Assembly (NCBI GenBank): GCA_907163375.1
Contig: CAJQUW010011498.1
Location: forward strand, 232,069 to 296,068
Direction of reading: 5' to 3'
DNA from: Prostheceraeus crozeri
Taxonomy: Eukaryota > Platyhelminthes > Polycladida > Euryleptidae
Length of the DNA: 64,000 nt
In this document: positions 25,001 to 34,979 of the stretch, piece after piece
How the letters are laid out: each line of letters begins with the position of its first letter
Position numbering within the stretch: position 1 is the first letter of the stretch
Notes under the pieces: generated by a model
Told to the model about the DNA's origin: nothing
The model's input: only the letters and a program-made list of their open reading frames with translations
Database searches by the model: none
Translations under genes and position numbers: made by a program

Positions 25001-25111
25001 TTGCAGCGCCCTTTAACATCTAGAGTTCGACTTCGTTCAAATTTCCTTTGATGTGGTGTATATCAATAAGGTGTCATTTATCATTCTGCATTTTCGGAAT
25101 GTACCGTAAAA

Positions 25112-26109
25112 CCTCCAATAGAGCGCCATCTGTAATGGAACGCCACCTGCAATAGAACGCCACCTGCAATAGAACGCCACCTGCAATAGAACGCCACCTG
25201 TAATAGAACGCCACCTGTAATAGAACTCCACCTGCACTAGAATGCCACCTGCAAAAGAACGCCACCTGCAAAAGAACGCCACCTGTAATAGAACGCCACC
25301 TGCAATGGAACGCCACCTGCAATAGAACGCCACCTGCAATAGAACGCCACCTGTAATAGAACTCCACCTGCACTAGAATGCCACCTGCAAAAGAACGCCA
25401 CCTGCAAAAGAACGCCACCTGTAATAGAACGCCGCCTGTAATAGAACGCCACCAGCAATAGATCGCCACCAGCAATAGATCGCCACCAGCAATAGATCGC
25501 CACCAGCAATAGATCGCCACCTGCAAAAGAATGCCGCCTGTAATAGAATGCCACCTGCAAAAGAATGCCGCCTGTAATAGATCGCCACCAGCAATAGATC
25601 GCCATCTGCAATAGAATGCCACCTGCAAAAGAATACCGCCTGTAATAGAATGCCACCTGCAAAAGAACGCCACCAGCAATAGATCGCCACCAACAATAGA
25701 TCGCCGCCTAAAATAGATCGCCACCAGCAATAGATCGCCACCTGCAAAAGAACGCCACCTGCAATAGATCGCCACCTGTAATATAACTCCACCAGCAATA
25801 GATCGCCACCTGCAAAAGAATGCCGCCTGTAATAGAATGCCACCTGCAAAAGAATGCCGCCTGTAATAGAATGCCACCTGCAAAAGAACGCCACCTAAAA
25901 TAGATCGCCACCAGCAATAGATTGCCACCTGTAATATAACTCCACCAGCAATAGATCGCCACCTGCAAAAGAATGCCGCCTGTAATAGAATGCCACCTGC
26001 AAAAGAATGCCGCCTGTAATAGAATGCCACCTGCAAAAGAACGCCACCTAAAATAGATCGCCACCAGCAATAGATTGCCACCTGCAATAGAACGCCACCT
26101 GTAATAGAC
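25112..26109. repeat. 17-bp tandem array, about 58 copies
   Basis: The unit is AATAGAACGCCACCTGC with variants (AAAAGAACG, AATAGATCG, CCACCAGC, CCGCCTGT). Many units contain CACCTG. A block of nine units is itself repeated: the rare word ATATAACTCC occurs at 25781 and again at 25934, a 153-bp higher-order period. Three units make 51 bp, so the minus strand has several overlapping long open frames rich in RWRS and GGVLLQV; these are repeat artefacts. A single stray unit occurs near 27528 (AATAGACCGCCACTTGTA). The array opens with TACCGTAAAACCTCCAATAG, like a transposon end. Confidence 0.97.
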
Positions 26110-26258
26110 CGACTTGTTCATTATTAACGATTGATTTAAAGTAACCATTAAGTGCCTGCAATGTCAATCACGATTTGTGTTGCTCGTCTTGTTTTCTTAG
26201 TGGGCAGTAATCTTCGTGCACAATATATTAATTAGATGTAGTATTCAGTGTTGAGCTA

Positions 26259-26398
26259 CACCTTTTAATGTCTATTTCAGATGTTTCCAATTGAATTTCA
26301 GATATCTTCAAACTTGTGACTGTTGATAGATATCTGAAATTCAATTAGAGAAATCTGAAATCCATCTGGAACTGACTGAAATAGACATTGAAAAGGTG
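26259..26398. mobile_element. 140-bp palindromic MITE, TA-flanked
   Basis: The ends are CACCTTTTAATGTCTATTTC and the inverted GAAATAGACATTGAAAAGGTG. Inner arms AATTGAATTTCAGATATCT and AGATATCTGAAATTCAATT pair again, with one arm carrying about 20 nt extra. TA lies on both sides (26257-26258 and 26399-26400), the Tc1/mariner-type target duplication. It is non-coding. The iterated TATTTCAG and CTGAAAT words recall the ends of the RING-DDE transposon at 34471-37093, which might have mobilised it. That link is an inference. Confidence 0.75.
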
Positions 26399-26452
26399 TA
26401 GTACACGGGTGAATTGGATCTAAATGTTTACTGTCATTAATTACTTATAATA

Positions 26453-27304
26453 TACCGTATTTCTTTGAATAGTAGCCGCGGGTACTATTAGAGGCAACGG
26501 TTCTAGAGAATTTAGCAATGCTCGACATTTACACATGCACACCCATTTCCTAAATATCACCAGTTTAATACAGATTTACAATATGCCAATCTTGCCTATT
26601 TCTACATTATTAAGCCTAATGGTTGTAACCTTAAGGTTAGTGTTAACAGTGCACTAATATACCATCCACATGTATATATTAAAAATAAGATGAGACCTAT
26701 TTTATGTCTGTTTTTATATTCGAATTTTTAACTAGATATACCGGCAATTTCCGTATGCTTACAAGCATCAAACGACTTCTACTAATACATGTCCTATCTC
26801 TTATCCCAAATTAAAGCCCAAAAAATCAAAATTCTTTGAAGCACAAGGCAAGTAGTAGATGTGAAAGATATACCGGTACATGGTTTATCGACAAAATTTG
26901 TTCTCAATGTGCTGAACTTTCCGATTATGAAGAAAACATGAGCGTACGACTACCTGAGTCGAATCTACAGCGACTTTAAGTTGAGAATGGACAAATTCTC
27001 CTACTCAAACGGTTAAGGTTTCTACCCACCTAATAAGTTCTGCTCGTGTGTCGCAAATTTCTCTGAATTTCCGAACATCCGCAGAATTTTGCCGAATATC
27101 CATAACATGAGCGTTAAAATCAAGTTCTGCGCACGTACATAATTTACCAGTTGTCAGCAGGTGAACAAGGAAGTCGATTTCAAGTCAACATTTCGTCTCA
27201 TCGCATCAGTCAAGTTACTGATCATGCGACTTTTTAATAATAGCTGCACACGAAATGTACAGTTTTTAATAGTAACCGCGGCTATCATTCGAAGAAACAC
27301 AGTA
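26453..27304. mobile_element. Non-autonomous TIR element (TACCGTATTTC ends)
   Basis: TACCGTATTTCTTTGAATAG and the following AGCCGCGG-TACTATTA are mirrored at 27267-27304 by TAATAGTAACCGCGGCTATC, ending GAAACACAGTA. This gives an imperfect terminal inverted repeat of about 38 bp. No transposase motif was seen in the 0.85-kb interior and no flanking duplication is clear, so the superfamily is not assigned. The end resembles the first bases of the 17-bp array at 25101. Confidence 0.6.
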
Positions 27305-27858
27305 CTTCATTGAAAATCGATATCAGTAAAACTAAAATACGTGTTCAGTATCATATTAAGTTTCAATCACAAAATGAAAAATCACAATGATAAGCCGAAA
27401 TGTATGTGCTTCATAATAGGATATTTAGTAATTTATTTGAGAGTTTCACAGGTGGAACATACTTGCAAATACTTAATTTTGAAGCGATATTCCTTATTAT
27501 TTTGTGCTCGGAGATTTTGAAAAATAGACCGCCACTTGTAGTATATTGATTGCTACCCAAGAAAGAGGACCGATGTAAACCCATGTGCGTGATTCAATTT
27601 TACTGGTGAAAAGTTCTGATATTTTGGGGAACGATTATTGGTTGTGATGAATTTCGATAAAATACAATGCAAAAGTGCAGTCCCTTGTAGAAAAATCTAG
27701 AATTTATTGAAAACTTGAATAATATTTAGATTAAGTTTCTAATTGTTTTACGTGTTCACAAAAAACGTTTAATCCGCGCTACTTCTTGCTGATACATCAG
27801 TAGCATGCAATGTTTATCTACAAAATTAGAACAGAAGTGAAAAACGATTTTCTTGCAG

Positions 27859-28118
27859 ATGTGCCACGCCTTCCACCAATGCCGGAAGAATCGGAGGAAG
27901 AACAACCAGCACCACGTCGAGAATCTCCACCAGCTACAGGAGAGACTCCTCCGCAGACTGAAGAGGACATGATGGAGAAGCCGAGAAAGAAAAGACCAGT
28001 CAGCGGACCGAAGACTCCTAACCCCTATGCATCAGATGACACTAGTACGATGTTACTGCCTGTGATCCTCTCCATAGCAGCTTTCCTGCCGATAGTATTC
28101 TGTCTGTGCAAGCTCTAA
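27859..28118 (+). CDS. MLEC: Malectin, terminal exon (acidic linker and membrane anchor)
   Basis: The exon follows a tcttgcag acceptor and opens with AT, completing the split Asp codon, then VPRLPPMPEE. It encodes an acidic and proline-rich luminal linker, a basic stretch (KPRKKRPVS), then SGPKTPNPYASDDTS, which is almost identical to the vertebrate SGPRTPNPYASDNSS block. A C-terminal hydrophobic segment of about 20 residues (LLPVILSIAAFLPIVFCL) ends in CKL and TAA at 28116-28118. This is the single-pass tail anchor of the type I membrane protein. There is no sign of decay. A 21.7-kb intron separates it from the previous exon. Confidence 0.95.
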
Positions 28119-28988
28119 CCTTCCTCTCCTTCAGTGCACTTGGTATTGAGAAGTCTGATCGTTGGATGAACTTTGATGGAACCGCATCTGTCTATCGTGC
28201 CGGCTTTTCTCAATTATCAAATGGTGTGTCTTGGGTCTACAGTGAAGGACAACGTTCAGTTAACGCCAATTAGTCTTGTTGTACAGAAGTGTCTAATTGG
28301 CTTTTTAAATGTCGTTAGACTGTCTTTCCAATTTCATAATAGTTGCTTTTGTGTTCGTGCTATGGACTTGAAGATATCCGACACGGGGAGACTTGTGATT
28401 GTCATAGCTATCTTTCCATACATCGAGGGTCTGATAGATAGAAATGCTGGTCATGTCAGATATCTACAAGGCCATTGCTCGAAGGGAAACTGTCATTTTT
28501 GTGCGCCTCAGGCACTCATCAATGATTTTATCACACACAGGACGAACAGGAACCCATTCCACCTGATCTCGTCTGTATCGAGTCATTTATACGATGCTCA
28601 AGCACGTAGGTCTTGAAGTTGTAACGATTGTTGGGAGATTGTTTGTGTTCTCTATTTAATATCTCTTGTTCTCGTATGTATCTCTCGTTCATTCTATGAT
28701 TTATCGTGTTTTTCATATTCTTATTTGCAATTATCAATGTGCCGCAACTATTGAGTGACACTGATCACTTTGCAAATATATCATGATGGAGCCATCTGTC
28801 TTTTCATTGATAACATTTTACGGAAACTAAATACGATAATTTTCGGACGGAATTTAGTTGTGGACAAATGTCTGACATACCAGAAAGTTAACAGTCAGGT
28901 GCAAAATATCTCATGGATTTGCAGCTTCTCTGGAATTCTGATTATAAAATCAACGTTTTGCAGTAAAGTCAACGTGTGCTGTTATATA
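28119..28988 (+). other. Presumed malectin 3' untranslated region and flank
   Basis: The sequence after the malectin stop is less AT-rich at first and contains no recognisable gene. A 147-codon frame at 28173-28616 lies within it without known homology and is probably incidental. I found no AATAAA hexamer before the pogo element at 28989, so the cleavage site is not located. Confidence 0.4.
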
Positions 28989-29966
28989 CAGTCAACTCCC
29001 GCTTATCCGCCACCATCGGTGAAATCACTTTTTTTGGCGGATAAACGAAATTATTGTTCAATTCATCAAATATTCTATTTTCCTTGGTACTGCATTAGAA
29101 AACAACTCTGGCTACCTAGCGTATCTCAAGCTCATTTCTGGACGATAGGCGTATAGGCTAGAAACATGTAATGGAGGCAACAGATTATGTACACGCACAT
29201 TACTATTGACTATATAAGGATTGGTCTTTTAACACTTAGAGAAGAAGTCAGCAATTTTCTTTTGTGTTGCATGGTGTTGAGATAAAACAACAATTCACTC
29301 AGCTGCATGAGAGATTTGACATCGTCCTCACTAGCCAGCGGATTATTCTCAAAGTATTCAATCATCGTTGACAGTGAATCACGAGCTCGTTAGGATGTAA
29401 TGGGCTCTTTTTCTGACTCATTGACGCTGCCACAATTTTCCTCCTCATCTGAAAATATCACCGGTACGTCCTCTTCGGCATAATTATTTTCAGTTTCAGT
29501 TGCATTGTCTATCTCACAAAATTCGTCGGGTGTCAAGATGTCAATAATATTGAAGATTGATTTCATTCTGTCAAAAACATTACCTCTCAAAACAGGCGTT
29601 GGGGATTCATTTTCTTCCGAACTATTCGGCGAAAGTACGCCGATGTGACTCCAGCAGTTTTGAATCGTCTTTTCACTAATTGAATCCCATGCGATCTTAC
29701 TGAACATGATTGCTTCCTTCAAGGTGATATCAGGGGTATTATCATCTGCCATTACAACATACTGACTCAGTTGTGACTGGCGGTAGAAAGCCTTGAAATT
29801 TTTTAATGATCCCGCAAGGTTGCAATGAGGAAATCATGTTTGGAGGCAGAAAAATAAGTTCAATATGAGGCAGTTGAGGGCAACAGTGACTTGTCGCATT
29901 ATCCAAGAGAAGTAATATTTTCTTGTTCTCAGCAACGAAGCAATTGCATTCAAGTCCCGTAGGCAT
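28989..29966 (-). mobile_element. pogo/Tigger-type DNA transposon remnant (C-terminal part of transposase)
   Basis: One end starts CAGTCAACTCCCGCTTATCC at 28989 next to TA, a typical Tigger-like terminus. On the minus strand, 29966 down to about 29800 reads ILLLLDNATSHC, IELIFLPPNMISSLQPCGII, the second catalytic Asp and the FLPPN-x-x-S-x-LQP block of the pogo DDE_1 transposase. After a frame change in an A run (IIKK/NFK, near 29797) it continues FYRQSQLSQYVVMADD and DITLKEAIMFSKIAWDSIS, then TIQNCWSHIG and an acidic tail ending at 29390. The N-terminal half, including the first catalytic Asp, is absent because hAT-type sequence begins at about 29971. It is a dead copy. Confidence 0.8.
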
Positions 29967-29970
29967 TTAG

Positions 29971-30019
29971 TCCCGTGTAACGTAAATGGAATGGCACAAT
30001 CTTCTGACTAAATACCATA
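29971..30019 (+). mobile_element. Left piece of a split hAT-type repeat
   Basis: GGCACAATCT-CTGACTAAATACCATA matches positions 52159-52192 of the complete copy. The repeat resumes at 32899 with TAGCAATCGAACAATGAGCA after a 2.9-kb insertion. The sequence left of about 29971 is not hAT, so this copy lost its left terminus before or during a rearrangement with the pogo remnant. Confidence 0.75.
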
Positions 30020-30606
30020 CCCGGTGATAAATGATGTCAGGGTCCCTGACGGGGCCCTTTAGGGCACTCGGGCAAAACTAGGGCAACAATAAATTTTCAA
30101 AATAGGCTCTTTGTCTTTGTAAATGACTAGATTTTTGATAATTTCCCTGAGAAAATCGATAACGAGCAAGTTTTCTCAAAATTCCATATCAGGGCAAGAT
30201 TAGGGTAACCTTAGGGCAATATAATTTCAGGGCATGTTCAGGGTATGCCCTGATTACACTAGATGATGCTGCAGCTCCACACACATCATTCACATGCTTC
30301 CTCAGTTATGTGCCACTTCCTACTTTCTGTAATTTGACAGACTCGGCAATGTAATTTTACCATACAACTTTTGGGTCACGTAAAATTACATGCTATTCTA
30401 TGTAAAACAACATTATGAAAAGATGTCTGCAAGATAGGACATATGATTCATTAATAGATAGAAAATTTGGAAATTAATTGCGGTCATATGATCTATACAC
30501 CTGCAAAAGGAATATTTAGTTCAATCTACTCCGTCTCTTAATTATTCGTTTTTGATAGGACGGCACAATGCACGAAGCACAGACATATTCCTTCTTCTCT
30601 TCTCTT

Positions 30607-30662
30607 CTCACTCACTCACTCACTCACTCACTCACTCACTCACTCTCTCTCTCTCTCTCTCG
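30607..30662. repeat. Microsatellite (CTCA)n then (CT)n
   Basis: About nine CTCA units are followed by a CT run. The repeat lies inside the TA-flanked element. A shorter related stretch occurs at 32150-32172. Confidence 0.97.
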
Positions 30663-30928
30663 TAATTCATTTATTCATTTTCTTGTATCCTTTTATCCAT
30701 TCAGAAACTTATCTTAAATGATATCCTAGCTGGAACATATGGGAAGTCATAATGCTGTTCAGATGCCTGTTGGTCCTACAATTACGTAAGACTCGTCTGC
30801 GCACACCGATTCTCTATATGAAATAGTTTCCCTGTCGCTCGCCTGCTGAACCGACCTTCATTCCATGAGTCACATGACAGAGAGGATGCGAGCTGGTAAT
30901 GTTTATCAAGCAGGCGTCATTTGTTTGA

Positions 30929-31040
30929 TACAGTCGACTCCCATCTCCCACTGCATCGTGATATGTGGCTGTACGCATATCAGTCAGCAAACTCGCCGGC
31001 ATTACTATCTGCAGTCTCAAACTTGCGAATTTATAAGACT
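30929..31040 (+). mobile_element. Possible solo pogo-like terminus
   Basis: CAGTCGACTCCC at 30929, preceded by TA, agrees at 11 of 12 bases with the pogo end CAGTCAACTCCC at 28989. Nothing further inward is alignable by eye, and there is no opposite end. It may be a MITE relic or chance. Confidence 0.3.
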
Positions 31041-31272
31041 TTTAACGGCGATTCAAGTCAGTGATTTGTGTTTTCGACATTCAGAGGAATTCTGTCGTAA
31101 TTCGATTATGCCTACAGTTTGGAAATAATCTCTGGTATATCTTCATCTACAGGATACGTCTTGATTCCCATTTAATTGCAGACTCAGTGAAGTACGTACT
31201 GCACTGTTTCTATATTTTCGCTGAAAACCATCAAATTCATGTGATATTGATTATTGCTCTAAAGTCAAGAGA

Positions 31273-31308
31273 ATGCAACATTTGATCAAAGATTTGGACC
31301 CGCTACAG
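31273..31308 (+). CDS. Possible short exon upstream of the 32420 exon
   Basis: ATG at 31273 opens MQHLIKDLDPLQ and ends exactly before GTGAGATG, a good splice donor. The frame is also open upstream to a TGA about 40 bases earlier. It would join in phase 0 to an acceptor CAGAG at 32417-32421. Only the donor, the phase and the coding flavour support it, so this is a tentative partner for the better-supported exon downstream. Confidence 0.25.
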
Positions 31309-32419
31309 GTGAGATGTTTATTTTGATAATTGCAACAGCATTGCATGAGCTCATTATTGCTAAATAAAGTTTCATTAGGGTGAAGATGCCTTGGCTTGAC
31401 TTGTAGGTATTATGTGGGAAGAACCAAGTAAACTGATGTTATGTTCGAGGTTAGCATATTTTTCTTTTTGTAATATGTATTTCGAAATCATCGTCAGACA
31501 AGTGAATCGTAGTTAAGGTAAACAGTAAATTCAAGCAAAGATAACAAATTTAAAATATAATGCGTATAGCTATAAGAATTTTAGAATATAACTCAATAAC
31601 TGCAATAAACATGCTTGCATCCGTAAATGTCATTAAGTGAGCAATGTAATGTTCGTCCATTCTTCAAAGAGCAACGATTCTTTTACAAACTTGTTTTCAA
31701 ATTGTGTTTGTCAAAGCCACCTGATGCGTCATTATAATGTTCTTAGGAAATTGCAAAAAATCTGTCATTTTCGTACATATCATGCTGATAATGAAACGTT
31801 AATATGTAAACATTTCTATAAATTTTATAGGATCTATAAATATCTGATCGATTTTCTTAAAAGTTGTGCATATTCAATTAATTACCATTAAGAATTTGAT
31901 AAATGAATAAATGTAATTAATGTTATCAATAAAGTAAATAGATACCCACATTTGTCTGTGTTAATTTCATTCCTTTCCATTGGCCCTCATTTCTTTTTTA
32001 ATTGATATCCTATTTTTTCAAAGAAATATATCCATATCTAATAAGTTTTAATTAAATAAACATTAAATCGATCATCGTAGCTTGTGTTATCATGCTGGAG
32101 GAATAGATAGTAGATTTTCTTTATTTGCATCATTGTCATTTCTTTGCCCGTCTCTCTCTCACTCACTCACTCTCCACTATTTCTCATGATTGTGAGCAAT
32201 GGAATATCTGTCGAAATATCTGGTTGAATTGCAGATAATATTGAATTGTAAATAAGCATAGTTTTATTGTGCCTTGCTGATTTATTTTTCATTGCTTTCG
32301 GAAAGTCGATTTGCGCTTTTTTCATAAAATCCTGTTGCTTGTGCATCACTGTATGGTAGATATGACTTTAATATATATTTTAACTACCAGTGAATTTAAC
32401 AGGCATTTTTTCCTTTCAG

Positions 32420-32574
32420 AGTCATCTGCAGATCTATTTGAGACAACCTGCAAGGAGGTCGAACTGACCGTGTCTAAGTTCTTCAACAACGCCCACAATC
32501 GGTATGGTGGAAGGAGAAAGAGGCAACAGGAATCTAGTGATATGAGCACTACGTGTATTGGATTCCGACAGTGA
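32420..32574 (+). CDS. Exon-like coding block of unknown gene inside a transposon
   Basis: After a pyrimidine-rich acceptor (tttcctttcag) the sequence encodes SSADLFETTCKEVELTVSKF, then FNNAHNRYGGRRKRQQESSD and STTCIGFRQ with a TGA stop at 32572-32574. The block is noticeably richer in G/C and in C- or G-ending codons than its surroundings, as expected for a host coding exon. I do not recognise the protein. It has two cysteines and a basic RRKR site that could be a furin-type cleavage site. It lies within the TA-flanked element 30020-32898, so it may be a captured host exon. Alternatively it is a real gene whose flanks only mimic a transposon. Confidence 0.45.
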
Positions 32575-32898
32575 ATGACTTATACGTGATTTCTTACGTG
32601 ATGACTTATATAACGTGATTTCTTCAAAAATATAAAGAAATTCTGAATGCAAACTGTTTTCACAACTCTAATCACGTGCGGTTGTCGGGTAGGATTTTTT
32701 AGATCTGAATTAAAAAAGGGTATAAACTACTGATATACTACTATTTAATGAACAATGAGTAGCACAAATAACCCTACTTTTTTAAGATTGGACGCGGTTA
32801 AATACCGCTACGGGCCCTGATCAAAGCTTGCGGAACTCCACCGTTGGGGCCCCTGAATGCAAACCTGTTAAGGGCCCCTGATGTGATTTATCACCGGG

Positions 32899-33312
32899 TA
32901 GCAATCGAACAATGAGCAGCCAGTTCAACATTAAACACGCCAAATTGTGCAAAGTTTCAGTGACTGTTATCAACCGGATCACACAGCAAAGAGACACAAT
33001 TGATGTCGAGTTCTACAGAGAAGTTTGTGAACGTTTTTTTCATGCGCCTGCTAACTTTTTTAAAATGATCGGAGGGCCCATTATCGAGAAACCTTTTGCG
33101 CAATGATCTGAATTCTTCGAATCTGAAGGAATCGTGGCGATCGGAGCATTTTGAAGGAATTCAGAGCAATCCGCAAGCGACGCATGACTATTTTTCCTAT
33201 CTCTGTAAAGTATTAAAAATTTCTTTTTGCCCACTTAATAAGTTCCTGCATGTGCCATCTGTTTGAATCAGTTTGCACTTCTAACAAAGTGATACGATTA
33301 AACAATCTAATT
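32899..33312 (+). mobile_element. Right piece of the split hAT-type repeat
   Basis: This is collinear with 52191-52603 of the complete copy and highly similar, starting TAGCAATCGAACAATGAGCA and ending AACAATCTAATT. The terminal CTGTG is replaced by GCTTTTTTCTAATTGC. Together with 29971-30019 it is one copy opened by the element 30020-32898. Confidence 0.88.
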
Positions 33313-33355
33313 GCTTTTTTCTAATTGCTTTTTTCAGATATGCACCAACAGTGTG

Positions 33356-33434
33356 ACTTTTTCATATAAAAATTTTCACAGTATACAGATACTTATTTTA
33401 GTCGACACTCTACCTATATATCCCTACTCTATGG
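33356..33434 (+). mobile_element. Solo right end of the CCATAGAGTAGG repeat
   Basis: The sequence runs from CATATAAAAATTTTCACAGT through GTCGACACTCTACC to CCCTACTCTATGG. This is the right terminus of the repeat whose complete copy is at 56229-56892. Only the last 80 bp are present. Confidence 0.7.
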
Positions 33435-34194
33435 ACTAACTGTTTTGGTACGTTCATGGAACTGCACACAGTTGAAATTTTTTCTTCGTCGAATTAGCGC
33501 ATCTGCCCAGCATCATCACTGGCTGATTCAAGAAGACTGAAAATTATAACATGATTCATCTTCTCAAAACTTTCTTTGATATGTATAAATCGCGAACAAT
33601 TTCTCCAATATCTTCTATCAAATTCGATGTGAATTCATGGCATGCATTTCTTTCTCGATTGCGATTGATTGAGATTCTCATGCACATTGATAGACTTGCA
33701 CTGATTGCAATTACCGAGCTGTTGTACTCTGTTTCTTTGCAAGAGTGATGCAAGCGATTTATCACCACAGTTAGCCGATTTCTATGTAATTGCCCACACT
33801 ATGTTAGGAATCTGTATTCCGCAATTAATGGCATAGAAATCGTTTTTCAAACATAGATATTTATAACCAGCGATTTAGGTTGACCAACTGTCTGTCGATG
33901 TGGCCAGAATTAGGATTGTTCAGGCAGCGTCGTCAGAAAATAGCTATCGTAGAGCTATCATAACGTTCTCAAGCGAAGGCGCTTCAAAGAATAACACTGT
34001 CATAATAAACTCCAGATATTGCTAGCGAAAACACTCGTTGGTTTCATATCAATCGCTTCATAATGATAGATTTGCACTGATTGCAATAATAACAAAGTTG
34101 TTCCGACGAAAGAATAGCTTTACTTTGGCTTAACATTAAATTGGAGCACTCTCGCTTTTGGTGAAATAGGTTGTGCAACATAGGCTACAATTTG
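33435..34194. other. No feature recognised
   Basis: AT-rich sequence with short frames only. Nothing here resembles a gene or a repeat seen elsewhere in the window. Confidence 0.5.
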
Positions 34195-34445
34195 GTGTGC
34201 TGTCTACCCATAGAAATAGATTGCTTATCTGAAGTTGACTCAAGGTCGCGCACATCCGCGGGGGCCTTTAAGTTGGGGCATGAATGACCAATTAAAAACT
34301 TAGATTTACTAATGTGACTGATTCTGACCCAATGATGCAGACGTTGACAAGTGCATCTAAGCGAAAATGTGTGGGATTTACGTGCCGTTATTGTGCATTG
34401 CATGAAGGTTTACTTCCATTCTACTTTTCCAGTTTTGCTACAGAA
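34195..34445 (+). repeat. Dispersed repeat with MTDSDPM frame, copy 1
   Basis: This is alignable over about 250 bp with the reverse complement of 46130-46375. Shared landmarks are ATAGAAATAGATTG, TTGGGGCATGAAT, GTGACTGATTCTGACCCAATG and TTGACAAGTGCATC. Both copies can encode a peptide beginning MTDSDPM and containing LTSASK. The copy at 46130 reads on as KWCDSCGT with paired cysteines, suggesting a small zinc-ribbon-like fragment. The element type is unknown. Confidence 0.6.
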
Positions 34446-34979
34446 CTTACCAAGTATGTAGTTGAATGTATCATTTATATTTCAATAATTCAGTTTTAAT
34501 TCGAGAAAAGCTCAATGCGATTCAGAATTGATCATTTATATTCAGTCATATGCAAAACAGTCATTTCATTTTCAGAATTTGATATTTGTATTTCGAAGTC
34601 AAGCATATATATTACAGAAAGGTCATTGAAGATTGCAATCGGTCACTTTATTTTGAGTGTTGGTCATTTCTATTCCATCAGTTTAGAATTTGACGTTTAT
34701 ATTTCAGAAGCAGTTATAAATATTCTATCAATTAAGAAATTGACATTAGCATTTTAGATGTGGTAATTTACATTTCAATACTGAAATTTATATTTCGGAC
34801 TCTGTCATTTAAGTAATGAATTATACCATTTCAATTTCAGATAATACATGTAACAATATTCCCGAGTACATCATATTTCCGAAAGTAGCAAATACATTCA
34901 AGAAATTAACGGTTATATTCCATTTCGTCAGGCTAATGTTGAGAAGAAATCACTTTTATTCCAGAAATCATTATAAGAA

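Larger units (their letters stand above)
6124..27858 (+). other. Malectin last intron (21.7 kb), repeat-filled
   Basis: The intron extends from the GTAAGT donor at 6124 to the tcttgcag acceptor at 27851-27858. More than a third is tandem repeat (11162-19593 and 25112-26109). The rest includes two LINE fragments, a hAT MITE, a palindromic MITE, a TIR element and a GC-rich hairpin, listed separately. I saw no extra exon with coding character. Stretches 6124-7860, 10406-11160, 20966-22025 and 22080-25110 show nothing I can name. A minus-strand 80-codon frame at 21012-21254 is unassigned. Confidence 0.85.
30020..32898. mobile_element. 2.9-kb TA-flanked TIR element inserted in a hAT repeat
   Basis: The ends read inwards CCCGGTGATAAATGATGTCAGG (left, 30020) and CCCGGTGATAAATCACATCAGG (right, from 32898). 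That is a 13-bp perfect inverted repeat followed by a partly matching GC-rich zone with repeated GGGCCCT words. TA precedes and follows it, and the uninterrupted hAT copies read CCATAGCAAT at this point, so the empty site is known exactly. The TA target fits Tc1/mariner/pogo-type elements. I found no transposase inside. The interior holds AGGGCAA-rich sequence, a microsatellite, a pogo-like end at 30929, and an exon-like block at 32420-32574. Confidence 0.8.

Noticed and set aside
11162-26109. CRISPR-like or regulatory array interpretation of the tandem repeats
   Set aside because: There are no unique spacers between the units. They are head-to-tail minisatellites in eukaryotic DNA.
25037-26148. 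Overlapping minus-strand frames up to 337 codons rich in RWRSIAGG and LLQVAFYC
   Set aside because: They come from the 17-bp tandem repeat. All frames read the same unit, with no start context, signal or domain.
28173-28616. 147-codon plus frame after the malectin stop
   Set aside because: No known domain, no splice or promoter context, and it lies where the malectin 3' untranslated region should be.
30865-31128. 87-codon plus frame inside the TA-flanked element
   Set aside because: It overlaps a pogo-like terminus and has no motif. The composition is not coding-like, unlike the block at 32420-32574.
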